64,000 bases of DNA, from positions 15,441,877 to 15,505,876 of the forward strand of contig JACDOX010000003.1 in assembly GCA_014549065.1 (NCBI GenBank), written 5' to 3'. Positions 12,275 to 26,000 of this stretch are shown piece by piece. The DNA is from Cardinalis cardinalis. Lineage: Eukaryota; Chordata; Aves; Passeriformes; Cardinalidae. The notes under the pieces were generated by a model that worked only from the letters and a program-made list of their open reading frames with translations, was not told the origin of the DNA and searched no databases. Both the position numbers and the translations under genes were made by a program. Position 1 is the stretch's first letter; each line of letters opens with the position of its first letter.

Positions 12275-13653
12275 ATTTAATGATAAATATGTAGCTGCCT
12301 GAAAGTCTGTGTTCAGCCTTGTTGCTTGTTGGCTGCCTAGTCAAAACTCAAAAGTCACAAGTAATTGCCAAATTCTTTTTTAAAAAGTGATCATTAATTC
12401 CAGTAATAAGCCACATGAAGTATTGTTGTGAAGGGTGAGGGAGGGATTGAATGGCCAAGTTACTTGAATGAGCTAAGATGCTAATGACCAGTAACAGCTG
12501 ACAAGGACATCAGCAGTGAGATAGAAATAAACTGAGATTTGCTCTTATGTGGGTGAAATAGCAAATATATCAAAAACTGCTTTTTTGCCAGTTTTGTCAC
12601 TGAAGAGTATTGACGCATTTTGCTTGGAGGGTCATATGTTTCAGGATTATGATTGATTATGTAGGAAGTTAGGAAGGCTTGTGTCCAAAAGCTGGTTGTT
12701 TTTTTTCCTTAGGTTATAATATGTTATCTGATTTTTATTTTAAAAAATCTGCCTCATTTAGACCATCACAGTAACAAGAAAAAATGTACCCTAAATCATA
12801 AAAAATTACACTCTATAGGATGAATGACTGAATGGCTTGGAACCTGAACTACAGATGTCCGTGTTTTGTCCAGTAGCTTTGTTCTCCATTGTGCCTACAG
12901 ACCTTCTCCATTTGTGATTGTAAATCAAGTTCTCTCCATACATCTGAATTGTTTCATGGTATCTGCTGCACCAAAGCCTCACTACTCTGACCTTTTTTCT
13001 TTGGGTTAGCCTCTGGGATTTTTTGTCTCTACTGCCAACAGCCCTATTTAGCATCGACAGTGACTCAATTTCTGATTTACTTTCCCCCCTCATAGTTAAC
13101 TATATTTATGTTCCTAATTACTCTCACTTCTCTGTCAACAACTGGAGTTGTTTGGTGATATTCAAGCTGAAGTTTCCTTGGAAAGTGAGGCAATGGAGCA
13201 ATTAGAGGTTTATAGCATTGCATGAAGAGTTTGCTACTTAAACAAAGCTATGATTAAGCAAAATTGTCTCCTGCTCCCTTGAATGACAAACATCACCCTA
13301 TTTTCTCTGGCTGCCATAACTTCTTTCTGCACCCTTTTACTCATCCTTTGAGGGTATGGAAAAGAAAGATGCTGAGCAAGCTTGCTGTCATCCAACTCTG
13401 CTTCCTGGTACCATAAGGGAGCTTCTAGGACCTATGAGAAGTAACTTTTTTGTCTACGCATCTGAAAACTGGGAAGGGTGCTTGATGAACTGGGATAATA
13501 TAATGTGAGGGGAAAGTAAGAATGAGAAAGTGACACTGCTTAAATCTCAAGCTGATTTGAATTTTGATCAGTACAAGGGTAGTTGAATTTACTTTGTGTT
13601 GAGGTGCACTTTAGTTTTTAATATCTTACATTTGACTTTTTGTCATTCCTTGA

Positions 13654-13678
13654 CTTAAATAAACTTAATTTATTTAAG
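13654..13678. repeat. Inverted repeat, 10-bp arms, 5-nt loop
   Basis: cttaaataaa (13654-13663) and tttatttaag (13669-13678) are exact reverse complements around cttaa. Entirely AT-rich arms make chance likely. Confidence 0.75.
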
Positions 13679-15835
13679 GAGATAGTTAGTGATGAAGACT
13701 GAGGAAAGAATTATTAAGCTTTATCTAAGGACTGAAATACTTGAAATTGCTTTTGTCATACTTTCTTCATTTTAAGTTTAGGGAGAAAGTCTTTTATCCC
13801 TTGAGCACATTACAGTTTTTGTTCTTAATTTGCAGTCACTGAAACTTGGGGTGGAACAATCAAATTTCTGNGCCAGATGAGAAACTCGTTAAAATCAAGA
13901 ATATCAACAATGTAAGAAAACCCAATATGTTCATGAGCTGTTCACTAAGCACTGGAGCTGTATTATGGCCAGAAGAGACCAATTCTTGAAAAGTAGTTGC
14001 TGTCAAACTTTTTCCTTCTTTATTCTACCATGAAAAAACCCAAGCAAACAGAACCAGCAAGCTGGCTTGTATGATGAAAAGGAGAGCTAGATAAAGGTGC
14101 ATAACCTCTTTTCCAACACTATTTTGGGGTTGTTGACTGGGAAGTTGTCCTTAGTGCATGTCTAGGCTGGAACTTACAAGAGCAGGCTCTTCTACTGATG
14201 TTGAGCTCAGTGAAAGGGTTTTCTTTAATAGAAATGCAGGCACTGTGAGCATGGCCACTGTGGGATAAGTGTCGAGGTATTAATATTTTTCTTAGTGATC
14301 ACAGTTTCTTGCTAGAACAGAAAATGTACTGCTTTAAATACAACAAAAAAAGGAATACCTGCATCCTTGTCTGACAGCTCTTTATACCATTCTTTGCCAC
14401 AGCATGAATTATTTGTGCTAAACTAAGGAATATGCAATTTTATTTGGTTGTAAAAATGAAATATACAGCTTTGATCTGTTACCTGGATATAGATTCCCTT
14501 ATAATATATTAAAATACTTGGTGCTCTTTCTATTTTAAAGTATTTTAGATACAAAACCCAATAATGGCATTATAACTATTGCAAAAAGAAAATTAATTCA
14601 AGATTAATAGAGAAATCCAAAGAAAAACAGAATAACATAGATGTATTTAAAAATAATTGTGTATTGATCTTTTTTCAGCCTCTGATTTAAATACACCATC
14701 TTGCCACTGTAAAGCTTCAGCAGAATTATGTGTGTGTTTAGTTTGGTTATTTATAAGTAATAATTTTGCAACAAATATTGAGAATGAAGTTATTTCAGGA
14801 AGAAAATTTAGGAAAAAAAGTTAGCTCAGGCTTTTGTCCTAAGACTGAGATTCCTATAAACATAATATAGGAAGAGTGGTGGGGAGGAAGCATAAAACAA
14901 AGAAATATCCAGCTACTGCTGGTTTTAAGTTTTGGGGAGAAGGAAAAACATCTTCAAACTGTTCTTAGAGGCATTTCCAGCTTACCCAGAATGAGGTTTT
15001 GTGAAATTTTTGCTGGGCCTGGCTTGGGCTCAGTAGTTACTTCTTGGTAAGCAAAGAAGTGAGAGATGACCTGTGAGGGGTACGAAGAGCCTTGTTCTCC
15101 CCTCAGCATTGGTTCATGCCCTTGTGAGGGTGAAAACAATTGCAAAAAATTGTGCTTATAATAAAGATGAATTATGAAGAAGAAGAAATCTAAAAATAAA
15201 TAAAGAGGAAATAAAAGAAGAAATTGCAGCATCTGAAAAGTACTCAAGGGGTTAGGGAGGTCTCACAGAATCACTCACAGTCTGCAGCTTTACTACTCTG
15301 CTTTTGGGACTTTTGTTTTTTGGTTTGGAGGGTTTTTTTGCCATATAAGCAGAATTTGCAACAGCAAAGACTATCAGAGAATAGACTGTCCTAAAGAGTT
15401 ATAATGCACTTGTAAATAGACTATATATTGGGCAGTTTTTACTCTTAGAAACACAGTCAAGACATAGAAATGTCTTGAATCAATACTGAGAGCCAACTCT
15501 CCACACTCTTAATTTTGCATCAATGTGAGAATATTGATCTCTGGAAAAGCTGGAAAACTTTCCATAGCAGCTGGATACCTATACCTATGTAATCTTTTAA
15601 CTTTTGTTCTGAATTGGTTTTTTTCAAATCTAGAATGTAAAACTGGTCTTGGAAAAATATTCTGGTGCCCACTCCATCTGATGCTTTGTGTCTGCAAGAC
15701 ACAGTGAAAAAGACATCTCTGAAAGATCAAGTGGATCTGCTCCCCAAAGTGGCTAGAAAATGCAGCATGGTTTTCAGGGAGCATAGATCTATTAAATAGC
15801 TCTTTCTCATTGGAAAAAACATCTTTTGGCATACC

Positions 15836-15850
15836 TTTTTTTTTTTTTTT
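15836..15850 (+). repeat. Homopolymer T15
   Basis: Fifteen Ts between 'atacc' and 'gtcc'. No transposon sequence was recognised on either side that would make this a retrotransposon poly(A) tail on the minus strand. Confidence 0.95.
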
Positions 15851-18002
15851 GTCCTATTGATGATGCCATGGCTGCTCCCTTTGAGGCCAAAAATCCATGG
15901 AGTCAGTCTACAGAGATAGTTAGCCCCCTTTGTTTCTAAGATTTAAATGGTTTTATGTTTAAGCATAAGCTAGTAGTTTGGTGGTCCATTTTTTATATTA
16001 CACTTGCTTTTAATAACACCTTTTCAAATTCTAATAAGTCGGTAAAATTCCAATGTGACTTCAATTTAATATAAAAACATTAATCATGCAACCAAGCAGC
16101 TACTTTTGTATTTACTTTTTGGAAAACAAATATACAGAACCATTGTTATGCTTTTGTTATTGAATTCAGGCTAACTTGTAGCTAAAGAATGCTTATATAG
16201 CTGGGGATTTTGTCTGTGTTTGGGTGAAGGGGAAGATTCTGGTAACACTTCTAACCAGTTGCCCAGAATCAGCTTTATTTTCTTCAGCTTCATTTTCCAT
16301 CTGCTTGGTTTTCACTTCTCTCGACATCCTAGCAGGCTTTTCATATTTACAGTCCAACCAAACAACTGAGTGTATTCAAATTTTTCTACATAGCAGACAT
16401 AAAGTGAAATTATTTTCATCCTTCAGCAGTTCCAGTCTTTCAATAGTGTCATAGGAATAGAAATGGGGCACTTGCACTTCACCATTCAGTAAAGGCTAAC
16501 TAAGTGTGCTTGAAGTACTCTGAGGTTGAGTGACCTCCAATGACTTGTGTGTAAAGATTATCAAACATCACAGCTGAGCTAACAGACCATGAACACTGTC
16601 CGTTTCCTTTCAGGCTAAACAGTGCAGATAATCATAATTATTCTGGGTGCCAGGGTCACAAGAGCTGCTCATCACTTTTCTGGCTTACTGGAGAATCTTT
16701 TAAAGTACTAAATGATACATCATCCCTGTCAGTGTGGTATAAAGGAATTAAGTGAAGCAAGTTCTAGAAGAGATTTTTGACAGCATATATCTGATATGTC
16801 TCTGTCCTTTCATTCATATCTCCTCCATTTTTTTTTAATGCAGATTACCAGTCTGTCACTCAGATGCTTTATTTTGTAGTGAGACAGTTTTCATCTCTAG
16901 TAGAATTTTCTCCATTAATCTAAATGGACAGTTTAAGAAGCAGTTAATTAATGCATGAGATCTGTTCACCATAGGCGATCAACACGGCATCATTTTTCAG
17001 CTTATGGAATAAACTGTGTGCAACAGTTTTTACATCAGATTCTAGTTTCTAAAAGTATTATGAAGCAGCTTTTGTCAGGAGAATTCCTTACCTGAAACCT
17101 GTTTCAAACGAGCTTAGAGTAGCAAGGAGGAATGAATATAATTTGTGATAACAAAAATTGGGCTGATGTTTTTCCGGTGGATCAGAATTATTTGGAATAC
17201 ACTGGAAAAATAATACCTTTAAAACTCATTTATTGTTTCTAAAGTTCTATTATCATGATACCAAGATGATTCAAAAGAATTTATGAATAATCTTATGTAT
17301 GAATGCATATGTAGGTATATATACACATAAGGCTCTGTCTAAGTATATGAAGAAATGAACATTTTAAGACCTTTCTAATGTTAATACAGAAGTTTAGAAT
17401 GGAATCCTTAATTAAATGTACTACAGCAATGGTTGGAAAAAGAGGGATGGTTATAAAACAAAAGAATGAAGAATGAAGTCTAAAGCAGCACTGAAATGTT
17501 ACATTTGTGCCAAATGAACATTGGAAAGCACGGGTGAAATCACAAACTGACTGACCAGTTCTTTTCATGTGCATATTTTCTGCCTCCTGAGTTGTGGCAT
17601 GAGTACAATGGAATTAAGGTATGCAAAACTGAGCAACAATCTCCTTGGCAAACCCAAAATAAACATTTAAATCAACATTTAGATGAATGTACATGTACTA
17701 AATTTGTAGAACTAAGAACATTGACTTCGTAGGAAATAAAAATATAAAAGGAATAATCATGAGTCTAAAGGGGAAAGTAGAGCAGAGGATAATAGTTCTG
17801 TGCACTGAAATCATTAGGTATTTTACTTGTACATCTGGATAACATGATCCTTGACAAACTGACTGCAAAAGATTATTGTTCTTCTGAATGAACACAAGTA
17901 TTTTAGGTCTACAGTTCTTTTTCTAAGAACATAGCAAGCCACCAATTTGGCTGGTGCAGTGCTCAAATGCTCTGATGGCATGAAGTGTACCCTGAACAAA
18001 CT

Positions 18003-18500
18003 GTGAGCTCTATTTGAAAATAAAGTTTATAATTAAAACTGGCACTTGTGGGCCTCCAGCTGGTGAATGCTGTTTTGCTGACGTGAGGCTCCTGACACCC
18101 ACAGTATGGTGGCTCATTGTCAGCCCTTCTGCCAGGCCCTCACTATTCCAACGCCTCAGATGTTGCCATCTCCACAAAATGGTGCCCGGCAGCAGGAGGC
18201 TTGCAAAGGCTTTATTTCCCTGTTTGTGCAGAAAAGGCTTTTGCATGCTCTGAGACTAAGCTTTTTGCTTTATGGAGCAATGAACCTGACTTTGAGCTCT
18301 GTGCAGAATTCAGCCAGTCTCCTGTAGCAGCAGGGCTGGTTGCTTTTCTAGAAGGACCTGCAGGTCACTGCAGGGGGAGGCAATTGGGCAGCAGCATAAT
18401 GATGCTGCATCAGAGCTGTCCATGGGCAACACAGTGTCAGTGGCAGTGGGTCAGGTTCTCTTGTATGATCTGCCTCGCTGATGGCTCTGCATTGTCATAA
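18003..18500. other. GC-richer patch with several open frames
   Basis: Three plus-strand frames (18014-18253, 18106-18327, 18117-18500) and one minus-strand frame (18010-18246) are open across the same DNA. At most one could be real, and none resembles a known protein. The palindromic gcagcat...atgctgc at 18391-18408 lies at its right end. It may be a regulatory element, a decayed repeat or an exon of an unknown transcript. Confidence 0.35.
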
Positions 18501-21500
18501 CCAGATTAGTTTGGCCTGATGCATATAATGCTGTAAATGGGAGAGAATTTGGTTTCTCTATGTGTCTTCAGCTATTGGTGGACACTTTAGGCGCTTTTTG
18601 CGATGAGAGTCTAAAAACAAGACAAAGCTTCCCAAGCAATATGGAATTCTGTTTGTGCTCAGTCTTAAAGAAAATTATTATTCTTTAATCTGTATGTGCT
18701 TTTTCCAGCTTCAGGTGACTTTGTTGTAACTTTAGCTTTACTTAATCAAGATTTGAGGACAAATTTTCAGGGGTCTATTTCAAACACTGTTAATAATAGC
18801 AATAAGCCTATTTGTTCAGTGTGTGGCACTCGTACAGCCCCTCCTTATTCCCTGTTAAATTAGCAGGAAATAAGACAGGTTTTGCATCACAGTTCTCATC
18901 TCAAGTTGTTATTGATCAGCTATAAACACAAAGGGTGCTTTTGCTCATTACAAAACAACTTTACACTAATCTTTACCAGCTTATATCGACAAACATTAAG
19001 TAAAAATATGAAATGGCAAGCTTTGGATCATAATAAGGTTGCAGTTTAAATAGTGTGACTGCACCCTTGGTGAACTCTTCTGGATGTGGAGGTTTTCACC
19101 TTTATAAAGTTGTCCTTGAATCAGGTTGCAACAACATTACCCCCTCATAGACACTGTAATATTTTGATAATACAAGTGAAAAAAAAAATTGTGCAAAAGA
19201 CACATTGCATACTCTTATTACGTTCAGTGGTGCCCTGATACAAATGTGGAGGATGAGACAATTACAGTAGCTTGAAGGCTCACAGTGTAAATAAATCTGT
19301 GTAATGATTAGCTGAGTTCTCAGAGCAATGAGGCTAATATTTTTAAACAAAATTATTTATAAGAAGCAAACACGCATCATTTCTGGTGCATCATCTGTTC
19401 AAAATATTGTGTTAAGCTAGTGGGGAGGGGGAAGAAAAATTAATTTGAGGGATCCAAATATTTAGACAGAAAACTATGAAGCATGTCTGCCAGCTGCAAG
19501 CAGGACACCTGCCAGACCATGGTCAGACTGCTGGGTCCCCAAGCAGGTTTGGTGAACTTTGCCATCCCCCTCAAGGTGCCACTTAGCTCTGCCAGCTTGC
19601 AAACAAATAAGGGCTTAGCAATACTTCATGCTATCAATGTTAGAGCATTTAGACAATGAAAGGAAAGAGCAATGTTTTGCAACCTTTTTGTTATGTCTGG
19701 TTAACAGATTCAGATTAAAAATTATTATGCAGATATAAGAGAGAAGGTGGAGAATTTGAGCAGAAGTGTCCTAAATATGTTCCTGTCAAGTGAAGGCCCA
19801 AGGGGGAAAAGAAATCACAATTTCCTGACTTTTTCTTCCAGGTACACAAATGACAGTGTTGGTCTCTGCTCTATAGTGCAGAGTTAAATTGTGGGACTAA
19901 AGTGGAAGATATACAGAAAAAATTAATAAAACACCACCAGTGAAATGGGGAGATATGAAGGCCTGGAGAGAAGATAAGCTAAGCTTGTCTTTTGGAACTC
20001 TTCTCATGTTTATTATTTACTGCTGCCATCATGGCTGTTGATGCTTTAAGGATGTTGATGAGGATTCTTAGGGCCTCTGGACAATCCTGCAGCCTGGCAC
20101 TGTAGGGGAAGATTTTTTTCCTTGAGCAAGCACTAGGAGCACCTGAGTTTCACTGATTAGATGCATGGGCTAACTTGATTAGACAAATGGAATCAAATCA
20201 GTGTAATGTCTTCCTTGCACTTCACTTCTGGTAGGCAGCACCTTCTTCATCAAAATAAGCCATGGGCTTGGAAGAAAATTACTTTTTTAAAACCCTATTG
20301 AAGTTCAGACACTTTTTACAGGAGTCCTTCACCAGAGAAAAGTCCTCTGTCTTTAAATTTGTCCTGTTCATCTCTCTTCCTTCTTTTGTATCAAACTACA
20401 TTACAGACAGAATACTTTGGAAAAAGTGAAACATTTCCCAGAACAAGGAAGAGAAAATCAGCATCCTTTTATCTTTACTAAAAAAATAAAATCTTGTTCC
20501 TCTACTTGTCTGGGATGATTAATCTTAATAATGTTGACATAAGCCTTTTATATTTGAAATGAAAATTAGTGACTCTAATAGAGTCCAAACTGCTATATTC
20601 ATTAGAAGTTTCATGTGTCAAATAAAAGGAGAACTTTCTCTCTGGGTTTTTACTTGTTTTCCATAACTCTAAACAAAGGCGTAAGCCTCTCTTTCACTTT
20701 TTTTTGACAACTTGCCCTGGTGATTATAATCATTAATTAGACACTTAAAAAAGGCACTTAAATTGTTTTTTAAAAGTTGCCCTTTGTTGGCTTCAATTAA
20801 GCTTACAGAAGCTTGTACACATGGGGACTTTCAAAAGAAAAGTGAATTTGTGAACGTGGCAATTTTTCTTCAAACTCTTGCTGCACTCATCAAAATGACA
20901 TTGATTTGCTCAGATTAGCAGCTGATACCTGACACTTCTTTATTTGAGCTACTTGACTCAAACTAGCAATTGTTTTCTCATAGCCAAGGATCTGCATCTC
21001 AACAAGTACAAGCTCCTTTCCAAACCAGGCAATCCTTCAACTACTGCTCTGGGCAGCAGCAGGAAAGTTTCTTTTCCAGAAGCTGATTCAGGAGAGAGCA
21101 ATGCCTGCTGGACACTGCACATCAGTCCCATGTCTTAAATCTGTCTTGGACTCTTTTAGTGGAGCTTTTTTCTCCATATTCCAAGTATCATTGCATGCTT
21201 GAAATCAATATAGCTGGATTTCATTCTCTCCTGAAATACAGGGAAGCAGGAACAGATCTTATATGTAAACCGTCTCCTTGCAGAGAAAAAAACTCAGTGA
21301 AAGAGTTTCCAGCCAAAATATCCTATGCTGCCTCCCTTTGTCATGCCAAAAAGCTGATTTTGAAGTTATACATAGGAGACTTTTGCTAGGAAATGGCCAC
21401 TTGTAGCCATGCACAGCAGAGTTGTAATAGAGGCTGAGCTAAAAGAAATAGAAGTGTAAAGCAGGCTAAACAAGCCTTTCTGTTCTTTTGCTAACCAGGC

Positions 21501-22324
21501 CAGAAAATCTTCTGTGAAATACATCTCTGAAGTACCTATTCTATAACCCAGGATGTAGAAATAATTCCCTTTGATTACTCTCCACAAAATGAGAGCACTG
21601 GAAAATGTGGGAAGAAGTCATCTTGGGCACAGAGGAAATTTGCTGGCAGGGCTTGGTTTGCATAAAGAAGGATGGCTTGGTGGGAGTACAAAGCATAAAT
21701 AATGCAGGTAAGGAACTGCTTTCACTTGAACTGAATGAGAACTCGGAGTGGTAAAGTATTCTTGAAACTTATGAGCTTTCTAGAAGCCCACAACCTTTTG
21801 AAACACTTGAACCTTTGAATAACCTCTCAAAAAACCCTTTCTCTTGCACAAACAACCAAAGGTGCTACAAGCTGATTCTTGTTTCAGCTAAAAAGGCTTC
21901 ATCTTGTTCAGTTGCTGGTGTGGCACAGCATTAGAAGCAATCTTCTCTTGGCATCTCATCAGCATCTAATTTCAGTTGTCTGTCTGCTTTCCTTCCGCCC
22001 GGCTCTGCGTGACAGTGCTTTATTCTGGGGGAGTTTGGGTTATCAGGATAGATTAGGGAGCTTCTGCAGCACAGATCCATGGCAATTGCAGGGGTTTACA
22101 TGGGGCTAGTTCTGAGTTTGCTGGGTTTATTTAGACATGAAACTTGCAACAGGGACAACAGGACTCAACTGGTGCCCTAGAGGTGCATTTTCCATTTTCC
22201 AATCAAAGCAGATGAATTTAAAATTGGCTATCAAATCCTTCTAGCAAACTTGCACCGTTCTTTGCTAATTTCCTTCTAGTGGTCCCTTCAGAGATGCAGA
22301 CAGTCTCAGTGCTGCATATTAAAC
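18501..22324. other. AT-rich non-coding stretch, no gene seen
   Basis: No repeat, RNA gene or supported exon was recognised. Open frames are all under about 85 codons. Confidence 0.7.
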
Positions 22325-22560
22325 TTTAATTACCGATTTCTGTTATGAGGTCGAGATAGAACTTGGCCAGAGATAGCTGCATCATAGCTTAGAAGCTCCT
22401 TGTGCTGAAAAACAACCATAAAATAAATGAAAAATGAGTCAGCAACCTCTCACCAATCTCTGTCAGTGCATGCTGCACCTTCAGCTCCACTGTAGGATGC
22501 CAGCTGGTCTTCTATTAACAGTAAATTGTAGGCTTTTATTTATTTATAAGTGTCATTAAT
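22325..22560. promoter_or_regulatory. Weak candidate regulatory element with AP-1/MAF half-site
   Basis: Contains tgagtcagca at 22435-22444, an AP-1 core extended into one half of a MAF recognition element, plus actttaattaccg on the left and gtgtcattaatctg on the right. No repeat or coding frame is recognised. The motif is short, so this is only a pointer. Confidence 0.2.
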
Positions 22561-22989
22561 CTGGTAGGTTGAATGCAGTTGGCTCACCAAAAAAGAGCAT
22601 ACGGGGCTTAGCATTATCTGGGCAGGCACAATTGGTGGTTTATGAAAAATATCACAATGAATAACCCACAACAGCCATGTTGTTACATGGGGTTTGAAGC
22701 ATTTTGCTTATTACATGGCACAAAGTACAAGCCCAAAATCAACACTGCTTGACTGACTTCTCATGAGGAAATATCGAATGCTTTCAGGCAAACTGCTTAA
22801 AACCCCACATGCCTGACATGGGATCACTTTCAGTTCCATGCAAAATTAACACACAGGACTTTGGAATTATTGTTAACCTTGCTGAATTAAGTGAGACTAG
22901 AGATTTCTCCTGAGATGGTTGTATATCTTCCACACTGGAGTAGGTATATGTGGGCTTGCAGTACTAGGTAACATGAGAGACTTTATTAT

Positions 22990-23014
22990 GGGGGGGGGGG
23001 GGGGGGGGGGGGGG
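22990..23014 (+). repeat. Homopolymer G25
   Basis: Twenty-five consecutive G residues, flanked by ttattat on the left and aagtggcaac on the right. Long G runs can fold into G-quadruplexes and are very unstable in replication; they are also a frequent place for sequencing and assembly error, so the exact length is doubtful. The open frame 22919-23473 runs through it as poly-glycine and is not a gene. Confidence 0.95.
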
Positions 23015-26000
23015 AAGTGGCAACATTTATACCAGTGTTTTAGGAAATTTGTACTGGAATTCTGTAAGTGTTCTGACAGGGCACAGACAAGAGGTTTGCA
23101 CTTGTATAGAATTAGGATGGTACAGTATTTTCTTTCTATATTTTCCTTTTGCTGCTTGTGTTATCCATCTGCTCTGGATTTGTCTAACTGCGCTATTCCC
23201 TCCTCGGCTGTTCTGCCTTTCTCCCAGACCTGCCTGGACTGTCATCATGTTGTGTTTGAATACTGCACAGTATCTTTTGACACTCAAGAAGTGCTCTGGG
23301 ATAATGAAGTCCTAGTTCTCAGCGTGGCAGTTTTTCCACATACCCAATTAGCATCATTTTTCTTCTCTTTCTGTTGCCATGTCACTTTTGCTGCTTATCT
23401 AAATAAATGGGATTTCAGAGGAAAATCCTCTTTTTGGAGGGGAACTCTTGACAGTCTGGCACTTACTTTGTAATGCCAGGAAATGAAAGGGAAATAACTG
23501 CAATTTGTGGGACTGCTTTGGGCTGGCAAAGAGTCTGCTGGGCTGCAGAAACCATCTGTATATTGAAGATGGATATTATACCCTGTGCTTGGCTGCTGTG
23601 GGAAAACAAGGGAAGCTGCAGGACCAGTGTGGTGCCCATGTTCGCTGTTTTAAGACCTTTTTAAGACTCATTTTCTTAGTTCTCAGGGCCTGTGTGTTTG
23701 CAGGTGTGTTAAAGCAAACATATTGTTCTAGGAGTCAGAGTGGAGAGTCATCTGTTTGCTTAGACATTTTCAAAGTCACCGTGTGAGACTGGCAGAGTTC
23801 GCTAGATCACAGTGCAGTGGGTGTGATAAGTAGCAACAAGAAATAAAGATCTGATATCTCCTACAAGCAGATGCAAGCTGCTGAAAGTATGACCACAGAT
23901 TTTAGTTATTATATTTAAAATATAAAACAGTTCATTTTCATGGCCCAGTCCACAAGCTACCATTCCTCTTGCCCCCCTGCTTTGAAGTCCCTTTGTTTTA
24001 ACTTTTAATGTTGCCTTCTGTCTAATGGGATATTAGATTGTGGATGGTTGGGGTTTGGTTTGTGTTGATGTTTTTTTCTGGGCAAGGCTTGAGTTCATTT
24101 CTAAATTGAAGTTTATTTAGGCTATTTAATAAATTGCTTCATATTTGTAGTATCTATTTTTTGTGTGCTATGGGTACTGGTATTAAACATGGAAAAAAGT
24201 TTAGAACTTTAATTAAAAGTAGATGTGACTGCATAGTTTTTTAAAATTTCAAAATACTGCTAAAACAAATGTGTATTTTATACATGAAGCTAGTAAGTTT
24301 TCAGTTTGCTATATATGTTATTTGTTTGCTTTTAATTGTATAACCCCAAATATCGCACTTGTCTTCATTAAAATTTATTAGTCCACTCATGCAAAGAAAT
24401 TGTTCTAAGTGTCTCCAGTAAATATTCACTCTTATGGACTATGAAAATAATTATCTCCTTAAAGCCAGTGCTGTCATCGTTCATTATATACTAAGCAGGC
24501 AAAGTGAATTTCAATATATTTGCTGGTCTGTCTCTCGGGGTTTTTTTTTGTACTTTTAAGTCAATTCAAGTTTACTCAATTAAAACATTCCAGAAAAGCA
24601 AGTTACCAGAATGTGTGGAGAGTTGTACCATGAGCTGGTTTTTATTTATGTACTGGGATGGAGGAAAGAAGCAATTCAAACCAGCAAAACACTTGTCAAG
24701 GTTGGACAGCAGGCTGTCAATAAGTGAATTGTAGCGCACTGGGAAGGGGGAGCTTGGGTTGTTCTCCTGTTCAGGGGACACTGACAAGCCAAACGCCTCT
24801 GGGAGCTGTTGCAGTGTGAGGCTGTTTCACACAGCCATGCTGCCCAGCAGCTGGCTGGCTCTGTCTCATTCTTCCTTCACCTGCCTGAATGTTCACAACG
24901 TTCAAACAAAGACCCTGACTGAGGTCTAAAGTTCAGAGCAGATTGAAGCACATGCCCAGACTGATGTTTGTGTGTCTTACTGCAAGGTATGCTCTAGTTT
25001 ATTAAAAAACAGTCCTAATGTGCTGTTTCCTCCAGTTCTGCTGAATTTCCTTCTTTTTACTACAGCCAATAGCCATCTGATCAGATTGTTTTCGTATTTT
25101 TCTCTGAGTTTAGACTAATTTCAAATAAGCACCAGAGATTTTCTTGATCCACTCAACAGTGAAAGATGTACTTGTACTTCAAAATCACTGCCAGTAATAT
25201 ACTTTGCTTTTAAAACACAATTTTTTCAAACATTTTTACTGGGGTTCTAACACCTAGAGGTCATGTTGTTATGCTTATGCTAAAATTAAAAAATGAAGAT
25301 ACAATATTAAGTACATTTCATAAATAGATTCATATTATATTTGTTTATTCTAAAACATCTATGTTTTTAAAATTAATTTACTTGCGTTTTCAGGTTCTGG
25401 AGACTTGGGCAATTTATCTGTGTATTCTTATTGTGGTCAAGAGTGACGTTACTGTTTCTTGGCAGATTTTAAAAGAGACTTCTTTTGATGGGTTATTTTA
25501 TGAGAGTCAGACTCTTTGAAACTCCTGATGATCTATTTTGACATTTTCTTTGACTTTTTTTTTTCTAATAAGATAAATGGGCATAATTGGCAGTGGTTTG
25601 GTTAACAGTATGGCTTTTCATTCAACTGTAGTGATATTCAACAATTTCTCACATTTTCATAAAATTTATCTTAAATGGAACCTCAGGTGTTCCTGCTTAT
25701 CACAACTGTATTCCACCCCGGAGGAAAGCATACTGTGATTTAAAAACCAGATGCATCTCACTGAACCTCTTTTATTTGTAGCATTTGCATCTTGCAACCG
25801 AACTTGGCAATCTGTTTATCAAAGGTAGGATTTGGTGCTTATGTTATCCATGCCTCATTTATAGTCACAGCCTAACAGCCAAAAAGGGAAAACTCATTGT
25901 AACTCCAATTTCCCATTATGGATGTGAGAAGGGATTAAAAATAGGAAAAATACAGAGCAGTAGTGAGAGGTTATATCACTACTTGCAGGAGCAGTGAGCC

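Larger units (their letters stand above)
12275..18002. other. AT-rich non-coding stretch, no gene seen
   Basis: No CR1 or other recognised repeat. It holds the hairpin at 13654, an imperfect 10-bp inverted repeat near 14506-14543 and the T15 run at 15836. A homeodomain-like cagttaattaatgcatgag near 16941 is the only regulatory-looking motif. One unresolved base lies at 13871. Confidence 0.65.

Noticed and set aside
14506..14543. Inverted repeat taaaatactt / aagtatttta
   Set aside because: Long loop and purely AT-rich arms make chance the best explanation.
15249..15256. Single ttaggg telomere-like unit
   Set aside because: One unit only, no array.
15262..15285. tctcacagaatcactcacag resembling the start of a reversed CR1
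   Set aside because: The following sequence does not continue with the gggttggaagg segment.
22919..23473. 184-codon open frame, plus strand
   Set aside because: It reads through the G25 run as poly-glycine; the length of that run is uncertain, so the frame itself is unreliable. No family resemblance.
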